Below are positions 8,240 through 17,691 of a stretch of 64,000 nt of DNA, in pieces; positions within the stretch are counted from its first letter, which is position 1; each line of letters opens with the position of its first letter. The position numbers and the translations under genes are program-made. The notes beneath the pieces are model-generated. The model was given only the letters and a program-made list of their open reading frames with translations. It was not told where the DNA came from and did no database searches. The stretch comes from Chitinophaga vietnamensis (GTDB taxonomy: Bacteria > Bacteroidota > Bacteroidia > Chitinophagales > Chitinophagaceae). The stretch lies in contig NZ_CABHMS010000004.1 of NCBI RefSeq assembly GCF_902167635.1, forward strand, positions 620,001 through 684,000, in the 5' to 3' direction.

Positions 8240-9598
8240 TTACCGTGGTAATTCCACACTGATCTCGGTTCCGGCGTTTACCTGGCTGTTAACGAGGATA
8301 TCTCCTTTGTGCATGCGTACGATGTTCATGGCCAGCGGCAGGCCGATGCCGTATCCTTTGAAATGCCCGGTGTTGGAGGCTCTGAAGAAAGGGGAGAAGA
8401 TATAGGGCTGATCTTCCGGCGGGATGCCGATGCCCTGGTCTTTCACGATGATGATCACTTTTTTATCGGTGGCGGCGAGCGCGATGGATACCGGCTGGTT
8501 GTTGGAATACTTACAGGCGTTCATCACGATGTTGCTGAGGGCGAGTTCCAGCAATTGCCCGTTGCCGTGGATGGTGAGTTTTTCTTCTTCTTCGGGGAAG
8601 AGGCTATAATCTATTTCCACGCGGTTGCCGGCGTTGATTTTGTCCACTGTATTTTTTACGATGAAGAGCAGTTCATCGGTGCGAACGAGGCCCCAGTCCT
8701 GCTTTTTGCCATCGAAGCCGGTTTGCGCGAGGTGGAGGAGGCTTTTGGTGATGTGTTCGAGGCGGCCGGCTTCATTAAGGATATTCGTCAACGCATGTAC
8801 GTAGTTTTCGCGGGCGCGGTCTTTATTGAGTGCCAGCTCTGCTTCGCCGATGATGGCCGTGAGCGGGGTGCTCAGCTCATGGGAGGCATTGCTGACGAAA
8901 TTATTCTGGGTTTCAAAAGCTGTTTCGAGGCGGTCGAGCATATTGTTGAAGGTAGCGGCCAGCTCGTGTATCTCATCGCGGCTGTTGGCTACATTGAGCC
9001 GCAGGTGCAGGTTTCGGGAGCTGATACTTTTTACCTGCGTCATGATATGCCGGATAGGTTGCAGGATATATTTGGAGAAAAAGATGCCGGCGCCGATCAG
9101 TATAGCGGCGGATATGATGGAACAGATCAGTAATATTTTCCGCAGCCAGCTGAGGTAATCGATGCTGTACTGGTTGATAGCAGATACGATCACGATATAC
9201 AATCCCTGCTTGCTTTTATAGAGCACGCCTTCATAGAAGCGGTTACCTTCGCGGTGGGTAGCGCGGCCGGTGGCGATGACTTGTTTATAGAAATCATCCG
9301 GCAGCTGAAGGGAGGCATCCCGGTGAACCTCGCCATTGGCGCCCAGTTGCAGGAAATATTCTTTTTCTGCCGGTAGTTTTTCCAGGTGTTCGTCGCGGAT
9401 TTCGTTATAGATAACAGAATCGGCTTCGTAGTAGGGCAGGGTAGCTTTGGCGCTGAGATAGGCGCGTATTTCCAGGCGTTTGTAGAAATCTTCAAAAGAG
9501 TGCTGGTTGACGAAATAGTAGACGAGCACGCTCATCACGAGGATGGTGGAGATGGTGAGACCTGCAAACAGCATCAGTATCTTAGTGCGTATCTTCAT
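8240..9598 (-). CDS. Sensor histidine kinase (HAMP-HisKA-HATPase)
   Basis: 452 residues. TM1 about 8-30, a periplasmic sensor domain 31-150, TM2 about 152-176, HAMP 177-230, dimerisation domain with phospho-acceptor His240 in FVSNASHELSTPLTAIIGEA, and an HATPase with NACKYSNNQ (N box), DQGIGIPPEDQPYIFSPFFR (G1/F boxes) and YGIGLPLAMNIV (G2). The usual 'SHELRTPLT' has Ser for Arg here. It overlaps the upstream regulator gene by 17 nt, so translation is coupled. Signal unknown. The UspA promoter with its 11-bp repeats lies just beyond its 3' end. Confidence 0.93.
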   Translation of the reverse strand: MKIRTKILMLFAGLTISTILVMSVLVYYFVNQHSFEDFYKRLEIRAYLSAKATLPYYEADSVIYNEIRDEHLEKLPAEKEYFLQLGANGEVHRDASLQLPDDFYKQVIATGRATHREGNRFYEGVLYKSKQGLYIVIVSAINQYSIDYLSWLRKILLICSIISAAILIGAGIFFSKYILQPIRHIMTQVKSISSRNLHLRLNVANSRDEIHELAATFNNMLDRLETAFETQNNFVSNASHELSTPLTAIIGEAELALNKDRARENYVHALTNILNEAGRLEHITKSLLHLAQTGFDGKKQDWGLVRTDELLFIVKNTVDKINAGNRVEIDYSLFPEEEEKLTIHGNGQLLELALSNIVMNACKYSNNQPVSIALAATDKKVIIIVKDQGIGIPPEDQPYIFSPFFRASNTGHFKGYGIGLPLAMNIVRMHKGDILVNSQVNAGTEISVELPR

Positions 9599-10292
9599 CC
9601 GTATTTTCTTTAAGCATGTAACCCAGTCCTGTTATGGTTTGTATGAGTTCGGGCTGATTGTTTTTATTGATCTTTTTACGGAGATAGTTGATATAAACAT
9701 CCACTACTTTGGTGTTCATATTGAAATCTATTCCCCATACCTGTTCCAGTATTTCCATGCGGGACAATACCTTGCGCGGATTTTTGAGCAGGTATTCGAG
9801 AAGGCGGTATTCGGTGGCGGTGAGTTGTATACTTTTTCCTTTGCGGCTGGCGGCTTTGGTGTCGGTATTCAGCTCAAGGTCGGCCAGTTGCAGTACGCCG
9901 CCGGGCGCCACAGGAATGGCCGTGGCGGGGCCTTTGCGGCGCATCAGGCTGCGGATGCGGGCTTCCAGCTCAGCGAGCTTGAAGGGCTTGACGAGGTAAT
10001 CATCGGCGCCGCTGTCGAGGCCCATCACAATATTTTCGGTGGTGCCCAATGCCGTGAGCATAAGTATCGGTGTGGCCAGCTGTTCGCGGCGCAGGGAGCG
10101 GCATACCTCGATGCCGTTCATGCCGGGCAGCATAACATCCAGTATGATCAATACAAAGGAAGGGTTATCGAGTGCCATACGCAGGCCGCTGGCGCCGTCC
10201 GGCGCTACGCTTACTTCATAGCCGGCTTCCGTCAGGCCCCGCGTGATAACGGATACCACCGCAGGTTCGTCTTCAATTAGCAATAACTTCAT
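9582..10292 (-). CDS. OmpR-family response regulator
   Basis: 236 residues from ATG at 10292 (the longer frame begins with non-homologous residues before MKLLLIEDE). Receiver domain 1-120: acidic pocket E7-D8, phospho-acceptor Asp52 in LIILDVMLPGMNG, Thr switch in MLTALGT, Lys in DYLVKPFK. Winged helix 135-232 (IQLTATEYRLLEYLLKNPRKVLSR, NMNTKVVDVYINYLRKKIN). First gene of the operon with the kinase. Its DNA-binding family binds tandem 11-bp direct repeats, and such an array lies at 8177-8231; whether it binds there is inference. Confidence 0.94.
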   Translation of the reverse strand: MKLLLIEDEPAVVSVITRGLTEAGYEVSVAPDGASGLRMALDNPSFVLIILDVMLPGMNGIEVCRSLRREQLATPILMLTALGTTENIVMGLDSGADDYLVKPFKLAELEARIRSLMRRKGPATAIPVAPGGVLQLADLELNTDTKAASRKGKSIQLTATEYRLLEYLLKNPRKVLSRMEILEQVWGIDFNMNTKVVDVYINYLRKKINKNNQPELIQTITGLGYMLKENTDEDTH

Positions 10293-10331
10293 ATCAACGA
10301 AAATACGTAAATCGAAATTATCGGTCTTATA

Positions 10332-10495
10332 AGGGTAGCGCCCCGCCGGGGCGCGAGCGTAACATTTCATTTTCGTCTACCAACACGTTGCCCCTACGGG
10401 GCATGATGATGTATCATCGATTGTGCCCCGTAGGGGCAATATATTGGTAGATCCGATGATGGCGCATTATTCGCGCCCGCCGGGGCGCAACAGGA
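10332..10495. repeat. GC-rich palindromic repeat, family C (GCCCCTACGGGGC type)
   Basis: Most of the 324-bp gap between the divergent regulator (10292) and the T9SS gene (10617). Nested inverted repeats: an outer GCGCCCCGCCGGGGCGC / GCGCCCGCCGGGGCGC pair near 10338 and 10472, a middle TCTACCAA / TTGGTAGA pair, and inner GTTGCCCCTACGGGGCA / TGCCCCGTAGGGGCAA hairpins. Related GCCCCTACGGGGC units recur at 36631-36753 and about 47139-47185. The rest of the gap (10496-10616) shows no clear promoter. Confidence 0.85.
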
Positions 10496-10616
10496 TCTTG
10501 CTTGGAATTACCGATCCAATGTCATATCTTGATACAAGATTACTATGAGCGACCCGGAAGAACAATGAAAAAATAATATACCCATCTGTCGAACTCGCGT
10601 TAAACCACTCTTACAT

Positions 10617-13600
10617 ATGAAAAAACGCTACACACTCGGCGTGTTGTTGCTGCTATTATTGAGCAATATCACCTTTGCACAAAAACGGGAGCGAAAAGAA
10701 AAAGAAGAGGAGGAAGAATATGAGCAACTGGAACATGCCAATGAAAAAAATGAATACGTACATGCCCACAGCTCCTGGTATAAGGAGATGATGAAAGCCC
10801 GGCCAGACCTGCAAAAAGCAGAAAAAGCATTCAACGATTATTTCAGTAAACATGCAGGAGAAGACAGCAAACTGAAAAGCCGCTTCGTTTCCTGGATACA
10901 GGTTGCTGCGCTTTACAAAGACCAGAAAGGCTTTGGCGCCACCTATCCCGCCGCACTGCGCGCACCCTATGTGGCCAGCAAAGCTACCGGCACGGCCTCC
11001 GTGGCCGGATATTTCGGCAACTGGAAAATGATCGGCCCTGCCAACATGGTACGGCAAGCCTGTAATAACAGCAATATGGTGACCGGCGGCTTCTGCGACC
11101 GCGTGTTCGTGAATCCGTATAATACCAGCAATCTTTTTGCAGGCTTCTCTTACGGCGGCTTGTGGGTAAGCACCGACCAGGGCGCCTCCTGGCAGCTGAC
11201 GGATGGCAGCTTCGCCAATGGTACCAACACCTACGCCAACCGCGATTATTACTATGGCGAAATTGAAGCGCATAAACTGGACAGCACCCTCGTGTTCGCC
11301 GCTACCGAAGCGGGTTTGCTCAAATCCACCAATTCCGGCATCACCTGGACATTGCTGCCACAGCTGAACCGGAATACTTCTGCCACTGAAAGGCCTTACT
11401 TCATTGCACTGGCAGGCGATGATAAAAATGTAGTATTAAGCACCTTCGGCAGAAAAGTATACCGCTCCGCCGACGGCGGCAACACCTGGACCATGGTGTT
11501 CGATAACAGCGGCGGCGGCACTAATCACACGTCTACCTCCCAATATACTTTCAATACGCCCTATGGCCTCAACGACCGTTGCTACAACTTCTTCGGACTG
11601 GAAGCCAACCTGAACAATGCAAACGAATTTTATCTCGGTGTATGGAACAGCAGCAACAAAGCGTGTATCTATAAATCTACCGATAAAGGCCAGACATGGT
11701 CTTTGCTCCTCAATCTCAATACCGCGCTGGGCACCAGCTGGGGCACATCTACGGTGTTGCAGATGAAGGCCGTGCCTTCCTCCACCGGCGAAGTGAATAT
11801 CTTCGAACAGTTTGCCAGCAACAAGCCGAGGTACCGCTACGCGCCCAATGGCACATTGCTCGGAGCAGACACTATCCGCGCCTATGTGGAAGCATTTGAT
11901 ATCGACTGGAAAAACCGCAATACCATGTACCAGGGCCAATACAGCCCGGACTACATCACCAAATCCGTCGATAGCGGCGCTACTTTCGTACAGCCGTATA
12001 CGGTATCCTGCCACTATCTGCACCCGGATATCCGTGGCATCAGCGCAGTAGGTAATATTGTATTGGTGGGTAATGACGGCGGTCTCGGTCTCTCCCTCGA
12101 TGGCGGCAAAAGCATTGCTGGCACCGGCTTTGAGATCAACTCCATGGATATGTGGGGATTCTCTTCCGCTGCAAAAAGTGATATCTGTCTTACTGGTCTG
12201 GATCATAACCAGACTTTCGTACGCAGCTTCGATGGCTTTGGCGGATGGCGCAATATCAAAGGCGCCGATGCAGGCCCCTGCACCATCAACCCTTACAACG
12301 ACCATTGGCTGTATTACGACTGGGCTTATGGCGTAAATAAAGGTTACCTCAACAGCGACGGCAGCGTTACCGAATCCAGTGTGAGCAACGACGCGGATCT
12401 CGGGGCATTGCAGTTCAACCCTTTCAATGCATTCACCATCTGGGGCATCAAAAAATCCAACAACAATGTGCTGGTCATCTCATCAGATAATATGGTCACC
12501 ACTACTACTGTCAAGGATTTTGGCGCGAAGATCAATGCCGTGAGGCCCACCCGCACAGATGCGCGCACCTTGTATGTTTTGCTGACGCAGAACAAGATCA
12601 TGAAAACGACCGACAGCGGCGCCACCTGGGTAAACGTTACGCCCTCCTCCAGCGCCAGCGGCGGACAAACAAACATCACCGCAATAGAAGTAGGTAAAAC
12701 CCCCGGAGAACTGTGGGCGGCCTATGGCAATGCGCAGAACGCCACGAAAGTGCTCTATTCCACTGATGGCGGCAGCAGCTGGACGAATATCACTACCTCC
12801 AACCTGCCTGCGGCGGCCGTAAGCGATATCGCTTATCAACGTGGCACTAACGGTGGCGTATATATTTTTGTGATCACCAGCAGCGGCGCTACCGTATGGT
12901 ACCGCAACAACAGCATGCCGCAATGGCAACAGGTAGGCGGACAGCTGCCGCTCATGGGATACCTGAAGAGCAGGCTGTTTGTAGTGCCTGCGAAAAACAA
13001 GATCCGTTTCGGCAGCAGCAGGGGCGCCTGGGAAACAGATACCTATGAATCATCCGGTGTGGTAGCAGGCATCGCAGCGGAAAATACCCTTACCAAATGT
13101 AGTCAGGATAACATCCGTTTTCGTGACAACTCCGCTTTCAAGCCCGGCGCAGTACAGTTCCAGTGGTCGTTTCCCGGCGGATCGCCCGCTACTTCTACAT
13201 TGGAGAACCCGAACGTATCTTACAACAATCCCGGCACTTATAGTGTAGCCCTTACCGTTACAGATGCCGATGGTAATAAAGACAGTACCACGCTGAACAA
13301 TTTCATACAAGTGCAGGCCAGCGAATGCGCGCTGGATACCGTTGCCGGCAAAGCAGCTGATCTTACTGCCGTGGATAATTATTATAATATCGCGCCTATC
13401 ACCAATTTCAATTCCAGCAATCGTCTTACCATGACGATATGGGTGAAGCCCAGCGGTATCCAGACAGATTATTCCGGTATCTTCATCAATAACTCCACCC
13501 GTACCGGTGTATTTGTAAAAAATGGCAGCAATGAACTCGGCTACATGTGGCATGATAAATACTGGGGTACCAACAGCGGCCTGAAACTCCCTGCTGGCCA

Positions 13601-14735
13601 GTGGTCGCACGTAGCCTGGGTGATCACGCCCGACTCCTGCTACCTGTATCTCAACGGCAAAGGCATTGGCTTTGCTGCCGCCAATGATACATTGAACCTC
13701 TCTGCCGCCAACTGGCAAATAGGTACCGACCGTTTCGAAACCGGCGCCAGCTCCCGCAATTTCAACGGACAGGTAGATGAACTATGTATCTACAACCGTG
13801 CACTCAACCGCGCTGAAATCCGCGACCGCATGCATTTTGTACGTAATGGCACAGAGGCCGGTCTGGTAGGCTATTACCAGTTCAACGAAAGTTCGCCGGC
13901 CATCGCTTACAATAAAGTAGGCAGCGCCAATGCTGCCGGTACCGGCACCATCACGCAGATCGTTAGCCCGATTCCCGTAGCCACCGGCGTCAGTCAGCGT
14001 TTGACGGTAAGCGCTGCGGGCACTTACGATTTCACTGCTCCCGGTGTGGGCGTCACTTTTGCTTCCGGCACCTTGCCCAATGGAGAAGTGATCGTGAACC
14101 GTCTCTACGCCCAACCCGACACACAGCCTGATTCCACCGCTACCTTAGCGCCGGTCTATTTCGTGCTGCGTAACTTTGGTACCAACGATACCATCACTGC
14201 TTTAACCGCTATCACCTTCCGGAATCTGCGCGTGAGCGGCAATGATTCCGCCAACCTGTCGCTGTTAAATTTGTACAAACGTTCAGCCAACGCCACCGGC
14301 AGCACCTGGAGCAATGCCTGCACGGCCACTTCGGCCAGCAGCGGCGACAATGGCACTGTTACCTTTGGCAGCGGCTGTAACCTCAGCTGGCTGGGACAGT
14401 TCGCCATTACCAGTCAGGGTACCTCTTTCGATACCACCCAGCCACTAACGGCAACGGCTATATCAAAAGCAGTAACGCCCGCAGCAACGCTGAGCATCTA
14501 TCCCAACCCGGTAAATACTTCTGCCACCATTTCCTACCTCGCGGCCGGTAACGGCACGGCAAGCATCCGCATCACAGACGTGAAAGGCACGGCCATCTTG
14601 CGCCGCACCGAGGCGGTGGTAAAAGGTGCGAACAGGATCATCGTGAATACCGCTTCCATGGCCGCCGGCTCCTATATCGTCACTGTAAGCGAAGGAGGGA
14701 AGATGGTGTCGAAGGAGATGGTGATAGCGCGGTGA
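10617..14735 (+). CDS. Giant T9SS-secreted protein with Asp-box propeller, PKD and LamG-like domains
   Basis: 1372 residues. Signal peptide 1-22, then a highly charged stretch (KRERKEKEEEEEYEQ). Residues about 140-810 carry repeated sialidase/BNR Asp-box motifs (STDQGASW, SADGGNTW, STDKGQTW, TTDSGATW, STDGGSSW), indicating beta-propeller blades. A PKD domain follows at about 830-900 (WSFPGGSP ... NPGTYSVALTVTDADGN), then a LamG/concanavalin-like domain (about 930-1080) and a C-terminal type IX secretion sorting domain (last ~80 residues, LSIYPNPVNTSATISY ... AAGSYIVTV). Cell-surface or secreted; an enzymatic role cannot be claimed. Palindrome arm starts directly after its stop codon. Confidence 0.92.
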   Translation: MKKRYTLGVLLLLLLSNITFAQKRERKEKEEEEEYEQLEHANEKNEYVHAHSSWYKEMMKARPDLQKAEKAFNDYFSKHAGEDSKLKSRFVSWIQVAALYKDQKGFGATYPAALRAPYVASKATGTASVAGYFGNWKMIGPANMVRQACNNSNMVTGGFCDRVFVNPYNTSNLFAGFSYGGLWVSTDQGASWQLTDGSFANGTNTYANRDYYYGEIEAHKLDSTLVFAATEAGLLKSTNSGITWTLLPQLNRNTSATERPYFIALAGDDKNVVLSTFGRKVYRSADGGNTWTMVFDNSGGGTNHTSTSQYTFNTPYGLNDRCYNFFGLEANLNNANEFYLGVWNSSNKACIYKSTDKGQTWSLLLNLNTALGTSWGTSTVLQMKAVPSSTGEVNIFEQFASNKPRYRYAPNGTLLGADTIRAYVEAFDIDWKNRNTMYQGQYSPDYITKSVDSGATFVQPYTVSCHYLHPDIRGISAVGNIVLVGNDGGLGLSLDGGKSIAGTGFEINSMDMWGFSSAAKSDICLTGLDHNQTFVRSFDGFGGWRNIKGADAGPCTINPYNDHWLYYDWAYGVNKGYLNSDGSVTESSVSNDADLGALQFNPFNAFTIWGIKKSNNNVLVISSDNMVTTTTVKDFGAKINAVRPTRTDARTLYVLLTQNKIMKTTDSGATWVNVTPSSSASGGQTNITAIEVGKTPGELWAAYGNAQNATKVLYSTDGGSSWTNITTSNLPAAAVSDIAYQRGTNGGVYIFVITSSGATVWYRNNSMPQWQQVGGQLPLMGYLKSRLFVVPAKNKIRFGSSRGAWETDTYESSGVVAGIAAENTLTKCSQDNIRFRDNSAFKPGAVQFQWSFPGGSPATSTLENPNVSYNNPGTYSVALTVTDADGNKDSTTLNNFIQVQASECALDTVAGKAADLTAVDNYYNIAPITNFNSSNRLTMTIWVKPSGIQTDYSGIFINNSTRTGVFVKNGSNELGYMWHDKYWGTNSGLKLPAGQWSHVAWVITPDSCYLYLNGKGIGFAAANDTLNLSAANWQIGTDRFETGASSRNFNGQVDELCIYNRALNRAEIRDRMHFVRNGTEAGLVGYYQFNESSPAIAYNKVGSANAAGTGTITQIVSPIPVATGVSQRLTVSAAGTYDFTAPGVGVTFASGTLPNGEVIVNRLYAQPDTQPDSTATLAPVYFVLRNFGTNDTITALTAITFRNLRVSGNDSANLSLLNLYKRSANATGSTWSNACTATSASSGDNGTVTFGSGCNLSWLGQFAITSQGTSFDTTQPLTATAISKAVTPAATLSIYPNPVNTSATISYLAAGNGTASIRITDVKGTAILRRTEAVVKGANRIIVNTASMAAGSYIVTVSEGGKMVSKEMVIAR

Positions 14736-14778
14736 CGCGAAGGTTGTTTGGCTCAGGATTTAATGATTGAAAGGATTA
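14736..14778. repeat. Left copy of a perfect 43-nt inverted repeat (family A arm)
   Basis: Starts one base after the T9SS gene stop: CGCGAAGGTTGTTTGGCTCA then GGATTTAATGATTGAAAGGA and TTA. The exact reverse complement is at 18462-18504. Same family as the palindromes at 23589-23823, 34463-34645 and 55078-55253, where the two arms lie next to each other; here 3.68 kb separates them. Confidence 0.92.
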
Positions 14779-14791
14779 ATGGGATATAATT

Positions 14792-14843
14792 AAAAAAGGC
14801 CAATTCGGAGATTGTTAAATAACGTAATCTCCGGATTGGCTTT
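14792..14843 (-). terminator. Terminator of the cassette barrel gene
   Basis: Stem GGCCAATTCGGAGATT / AATCTCCGGATTGGCT (14798-14813 with 14826-14841, one mismatch). Followed on the minus strand by six T (14797-14792); TTT also follows on the plus strand. It lies 24 nt beyond the stop of the 14868-17501 gene. Confidence 0.85.
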
Positions 14844-14867
14844 CTAACTAAAATTAACAATGAGTGT

Positions 14868-17501
14868 TTAGCGTTTGGGAATATCCAAATGCTTTTTACC
14901 TATAATGTAAATGGCGCTCAGCATTAGATATTGTTGAAGAGTACTACTTGAGTAAGAATCAATAAAAATTGACGTAGTGGACCTTTGAATGAATTTATTT
15001 TGATCGAGTATATCGAAGGCAAGTAGTTTTAACGTAAGCTGTTTGTATTTTAGGAATGATTTTGCAATCCAGAAATTCAACAGATTGGACGTCTGATTAA
15101 TATCCTGCACTTTTTGCAAATTTAGTGATCCGCCTATTGTTATCCCTTCTGGGACGAAAAAAACGGCGCTACAATAAAATTGTGATAAAGAAAGAGTTGC
15201 TGTCGAAAGATTTGTACCTTCCTTTACATTATCTTCTTTCTTAAATTTTGTCCAGCCAAGGGCCTGGCTTATTGCCGCCCTCCATTCCATTACATTTTTA
15301 ATCGTTATTGTAGTTGATATGCGATTGGAAAGCGTTATGGATTTGGCTTTAATAAATTGGCTGTTAAATGATGTTGGCGTGATATCGTAATCGATATTGC
15401 CATCATATCCAAGGGTGAAGATATTTCGGAAAAAGGGTTTTCCATAGCTGATAGATCCGTTAAAGTGCTTACCACCATTGATATTGATTTGTTTGGTAGT
15501 TTGTTTGCCCATACTATCCATGGTAGTTTCCGGCAGTATTTGATTTATTTTTATCGATGCTTCGCCGGTAGCCGTAAAGGTAGTTCCATTGGTTTTAAAA
15601 GCATTATAGCCTGCGATGCTTGTGATACTATATCCCGCTTTTAAAAGCGGATTCCCGATCTCTTTATTTGTTGGATCGGTTAGCTTAACAATATTTATAA
15701 AATTATTTGGTGATGGAACTGATGGCAGCCCATGAACATCAAATTTAAAAGATTTGAAATCAGTAAAGTTATAATTAAAGAAAATGGCAGGATAAATATA
15801 CACTTGGTTTGTCTGGAAGTGACTGATGCCATAAATATCAGTTCTTATCCCATTAAAAGTTACAGTACTTTTTAATCTACATTTATTCCAGGAGGAAGAA
15901 AATTCAAAGCCAGCATAGTTAGATGTAATTTGAGACTTTATGCCATTGCTAAGTGAGTCAATTTGATGGTTATTCATATTGAATTTAGTAAATCCTTTGC
16001 TATCAGTGAGTGTTATCCCGTACATTAGTCCAATGCTGCTAACATCACTAAGTGGTTTGGTATAGGCAGCTTGGAAGCTGTAATTACTAGAAGTGTTCTT
16101 GTTTTTCATTATGATCTCTTCGTAAATTGGAATAGTGTTGCCGCCATTCAAGGTGCTTTTCGTATTGCTTTTATTGTCACTATACATGTCCTGCTGGCGG
16201 AACCTTCCGTCAAAATATATCATGGCGCCATGCGTACCTATTTGTTTTGCCATTCTGATGGATGCGCCATACCCGGATGTATTGGCGACATTGTAAGCAT
16301 GAGATGTATTATTTGTTGTGTCTTTAGCATAGATATTATATTCAGTATTGGACTTAACCCGCTCAGATCCTTTTGCGCCATCGAGTGAAACTGATAGTGT
16401 AAGTTTGTCATTTAGTTTTATTCCAGAAATATGTAATGAAAGGGAATGATTTAAGTTTACCTTTTCGATATTGGACTGGGTATATGTATTTAGATGATCG
16501 GATTGAGCCAGATACTGCTTGTCTGAAACTGATTGGTTCTCTGTATTTGAATAGGAGTCGTTTAATGAGATGGCAAATTGGGTAGTTGGTCCTATAGTAA
16601 GATTATAGTTTCCCCATACGGCTGTATTAGTCAATTGTCCAACTTGAGCGTTTCCCGGATCTTCTTCTGAAACTGTATTTACGTTTCTGTTGGTATTTAT
16701 ATTATTGCCTGATATGGAAGAGAGCAATATTTTCTTTTTATTAATAAATTGAAAATTACCGGTATAGTTATATCTCTCATTGCTTCCACCGCCAGTAGAA
16801 AGTGTACCGTTTAGTATATTCTTATTTTCGTCACGAATTGTTATATTCATCGCTTTTTGATTGTCTTTAACGTCTATGATCTGAATTTTGGAAATAATAT
16901 TTCCCGAGAGCATTGTTGCCAACTTATCTGGGTTCGCAGATTTTCCATTTTGATCTTGGAGAACAGTTTTTCCCTCTATGAAAATTTCTTCAATTTTCTT
17001 CCCTTGATAATTATATAATCCGTCCTTTATGGTTAGGCCAGGAATATTCTCTATTAATCCTTTGAGTGTGCTGTTTTCATGAGATATAAGTTTGTCGGCC
17101 GCAAATTCAATTGTGTCTTTCCTGGCATTTAAAATTTCTTTCCTGGATTTAACGGTAACTTTATTGAGCTGCTTCGCAGTCTTAAATAATTTTATGGCGG
17201 TGATAGTATAATTTTTTTTTTCTTCAATACCCACCTTTAAGAATTCAGTTTTATATCCTATATAGGATGCTGCAATGGTATAATTTCCTGGCTCAACTTT
17301 GAATCTAAATACTCCTTTTTCATCTACTTTACACCAGCGGATATACAATCCTGTTTCGTTTGAAATCTTCACACTGGTTCCCGCTAATACTTGATTGGTT
17401 TCTCCATCAACAACTTTTCCGGTGATCTGCTGCGCGCTTGACTGCACTCGGATAACAAGGGCCAATATGGTAATAAATAGTTTCCAAGTGCATCTATTCA
17501 T
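14868..17501 (-). CDS. Outer-membrane beta-barrel protein (receptor-like) of an AT-rich cassette
   Basis: 877 residues. Signal peptide about 1-24 (LFITILALVIRVQSSA-QQ), carboxypeptidase-regulatory-like domain about 25-105 (ITGKVVDGETNQVLAGTSVK), a plug-like region about 115-225 (STLKGLIENIPGLTIKDGLY; IEEIFIEGKTVL), then a long barrel with many Asn/Ser/Thr-rich strands. Same overall plan as the 366-3152 protein but much lower GC and no GLPGLI gene beside it. Divergent from a small secreted protein with a 190-bp shared upstream region. Probably horizontally acquired. Whether it imports or exports something is unknown. Confidence 0.82.
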   Translation of the reverse strand: MNRCTWKLFITILALVIRVQSSAQQITGKVVDGETNQVLAGTSVKISNETGLYIRWCKVDEKGVFRFKVEPGNYTIAASYIGYKTEFLKVGIEEKKNYTITAIKLFKTAKQLNKVTVKSRKEILNARKDTIEFAADKLISHENSTLKGLIENIPGLTIKDGLYNYQGKKIEEIFIEGKTVLQDQNGKSANPDKLATMLSGNIISKIQIIDVKDNQKAMNITIRDENKNILNGTLSTGGGSNERYNYTGNFQFINKKKILLSSISGNNINTNRNVNTVSEEDPGNAQVGQLTNTAVWGNYNLTIGPTTQFAISLNDSYSNTENQSVSDKQYLAQSDHLNTYTQSNIEKVNLNHSLSLHISGIKLNDKLTLSVSLDGAKGSERVKSNTEYNIYAKDTTNNTSHAYNVANTSGYGASIRMAKQIGTHGAMIYFDGRFRQQDMYSDNKSNTKSTLNGGNTIPIYEEIIMKNKNTSSNYSFQAAYTKPLSDVSSIGLMYGITLTDSKGFTKFNMNNHQIDSLSNGIKSQITSNYAGFEFSSSWNKCRLKSTVTFNGIRTDIYGISHFQTNQVYIYPAIFFNYNFTDFKSFKFDVHGLPSVPSPNNFINIVKLTDPTNKEIGNPLLKAGYSITSIAGYNAFKTNGTTFTATGEASIKINQILPETTMDSMGKQTTKQININGGKHFNGSISYGKPFFRNIFTLGYDGNIDYDITPTSFNSQFIKAKSITLSNRISTTITIKNVMEWRAAISQALGWTKFKKEDNVKEGTNLSTATLSLSQFYCSAVFFVPEGITIGGSLNLQKVQDINQTSNLLNFWIAKSFLKYKQLTLKLLAFDILDQNKFIQRSTTSIFIDSYSSSTLQQYLMLSAIYIIGKKHLDIPKR

Positions 17502-17557
17502 GAACTAAAATTAGGATAGAGGACCTTTAATTTTGTTTATTCTGTGTTAACAGAAAT

Positions 17558-17606
17558 GGATGTTAATATGGAGTTAACAAGATCAAATAATTTGTGGATG
17601 TTAATA
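17558..17606. promoter_or_regulatory. Two direct repeats GGATGTTAATA in a divergent promoter region
   Basis: Identical 11-mers at 17558-17568 and 17596-17606, 38 bp apart, within the region shared by the barrel gene and the small secreted protein; GTTAACA-like words also occur around them. Possible binding sites for a regulator of the pair. Confidence 0.4.
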
Positions 17607-17622
17607 AACTGTTATGCACGTG

Positions 17623-17630
17623 TAAATTTG
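17623..17630 (+). promoter_or_regulatory. -7 promoter box (TAAATTTG) before the small secreted protein
   Basis: TAAATTTG fits TAnnTTTG and leaves a leader of about 55 nt to the ATG at 17692. No convincing -33 element at the usual distance. Confidence 0.5.
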
Positions 17631-17691
17631 TATATGCGTTCTAGTTATAGCATGAATAGCCGCAATTTCAATGCAAACAAAATTTAAATTC

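Noticed and set aside
14868-17501. Transposon with the 43-nt repeats as terminal inverted repeats
   Set aside because: No transposase or integrase is encoded between the repeats, and the repeat belongs to a widespread intergenic family found without any insert.
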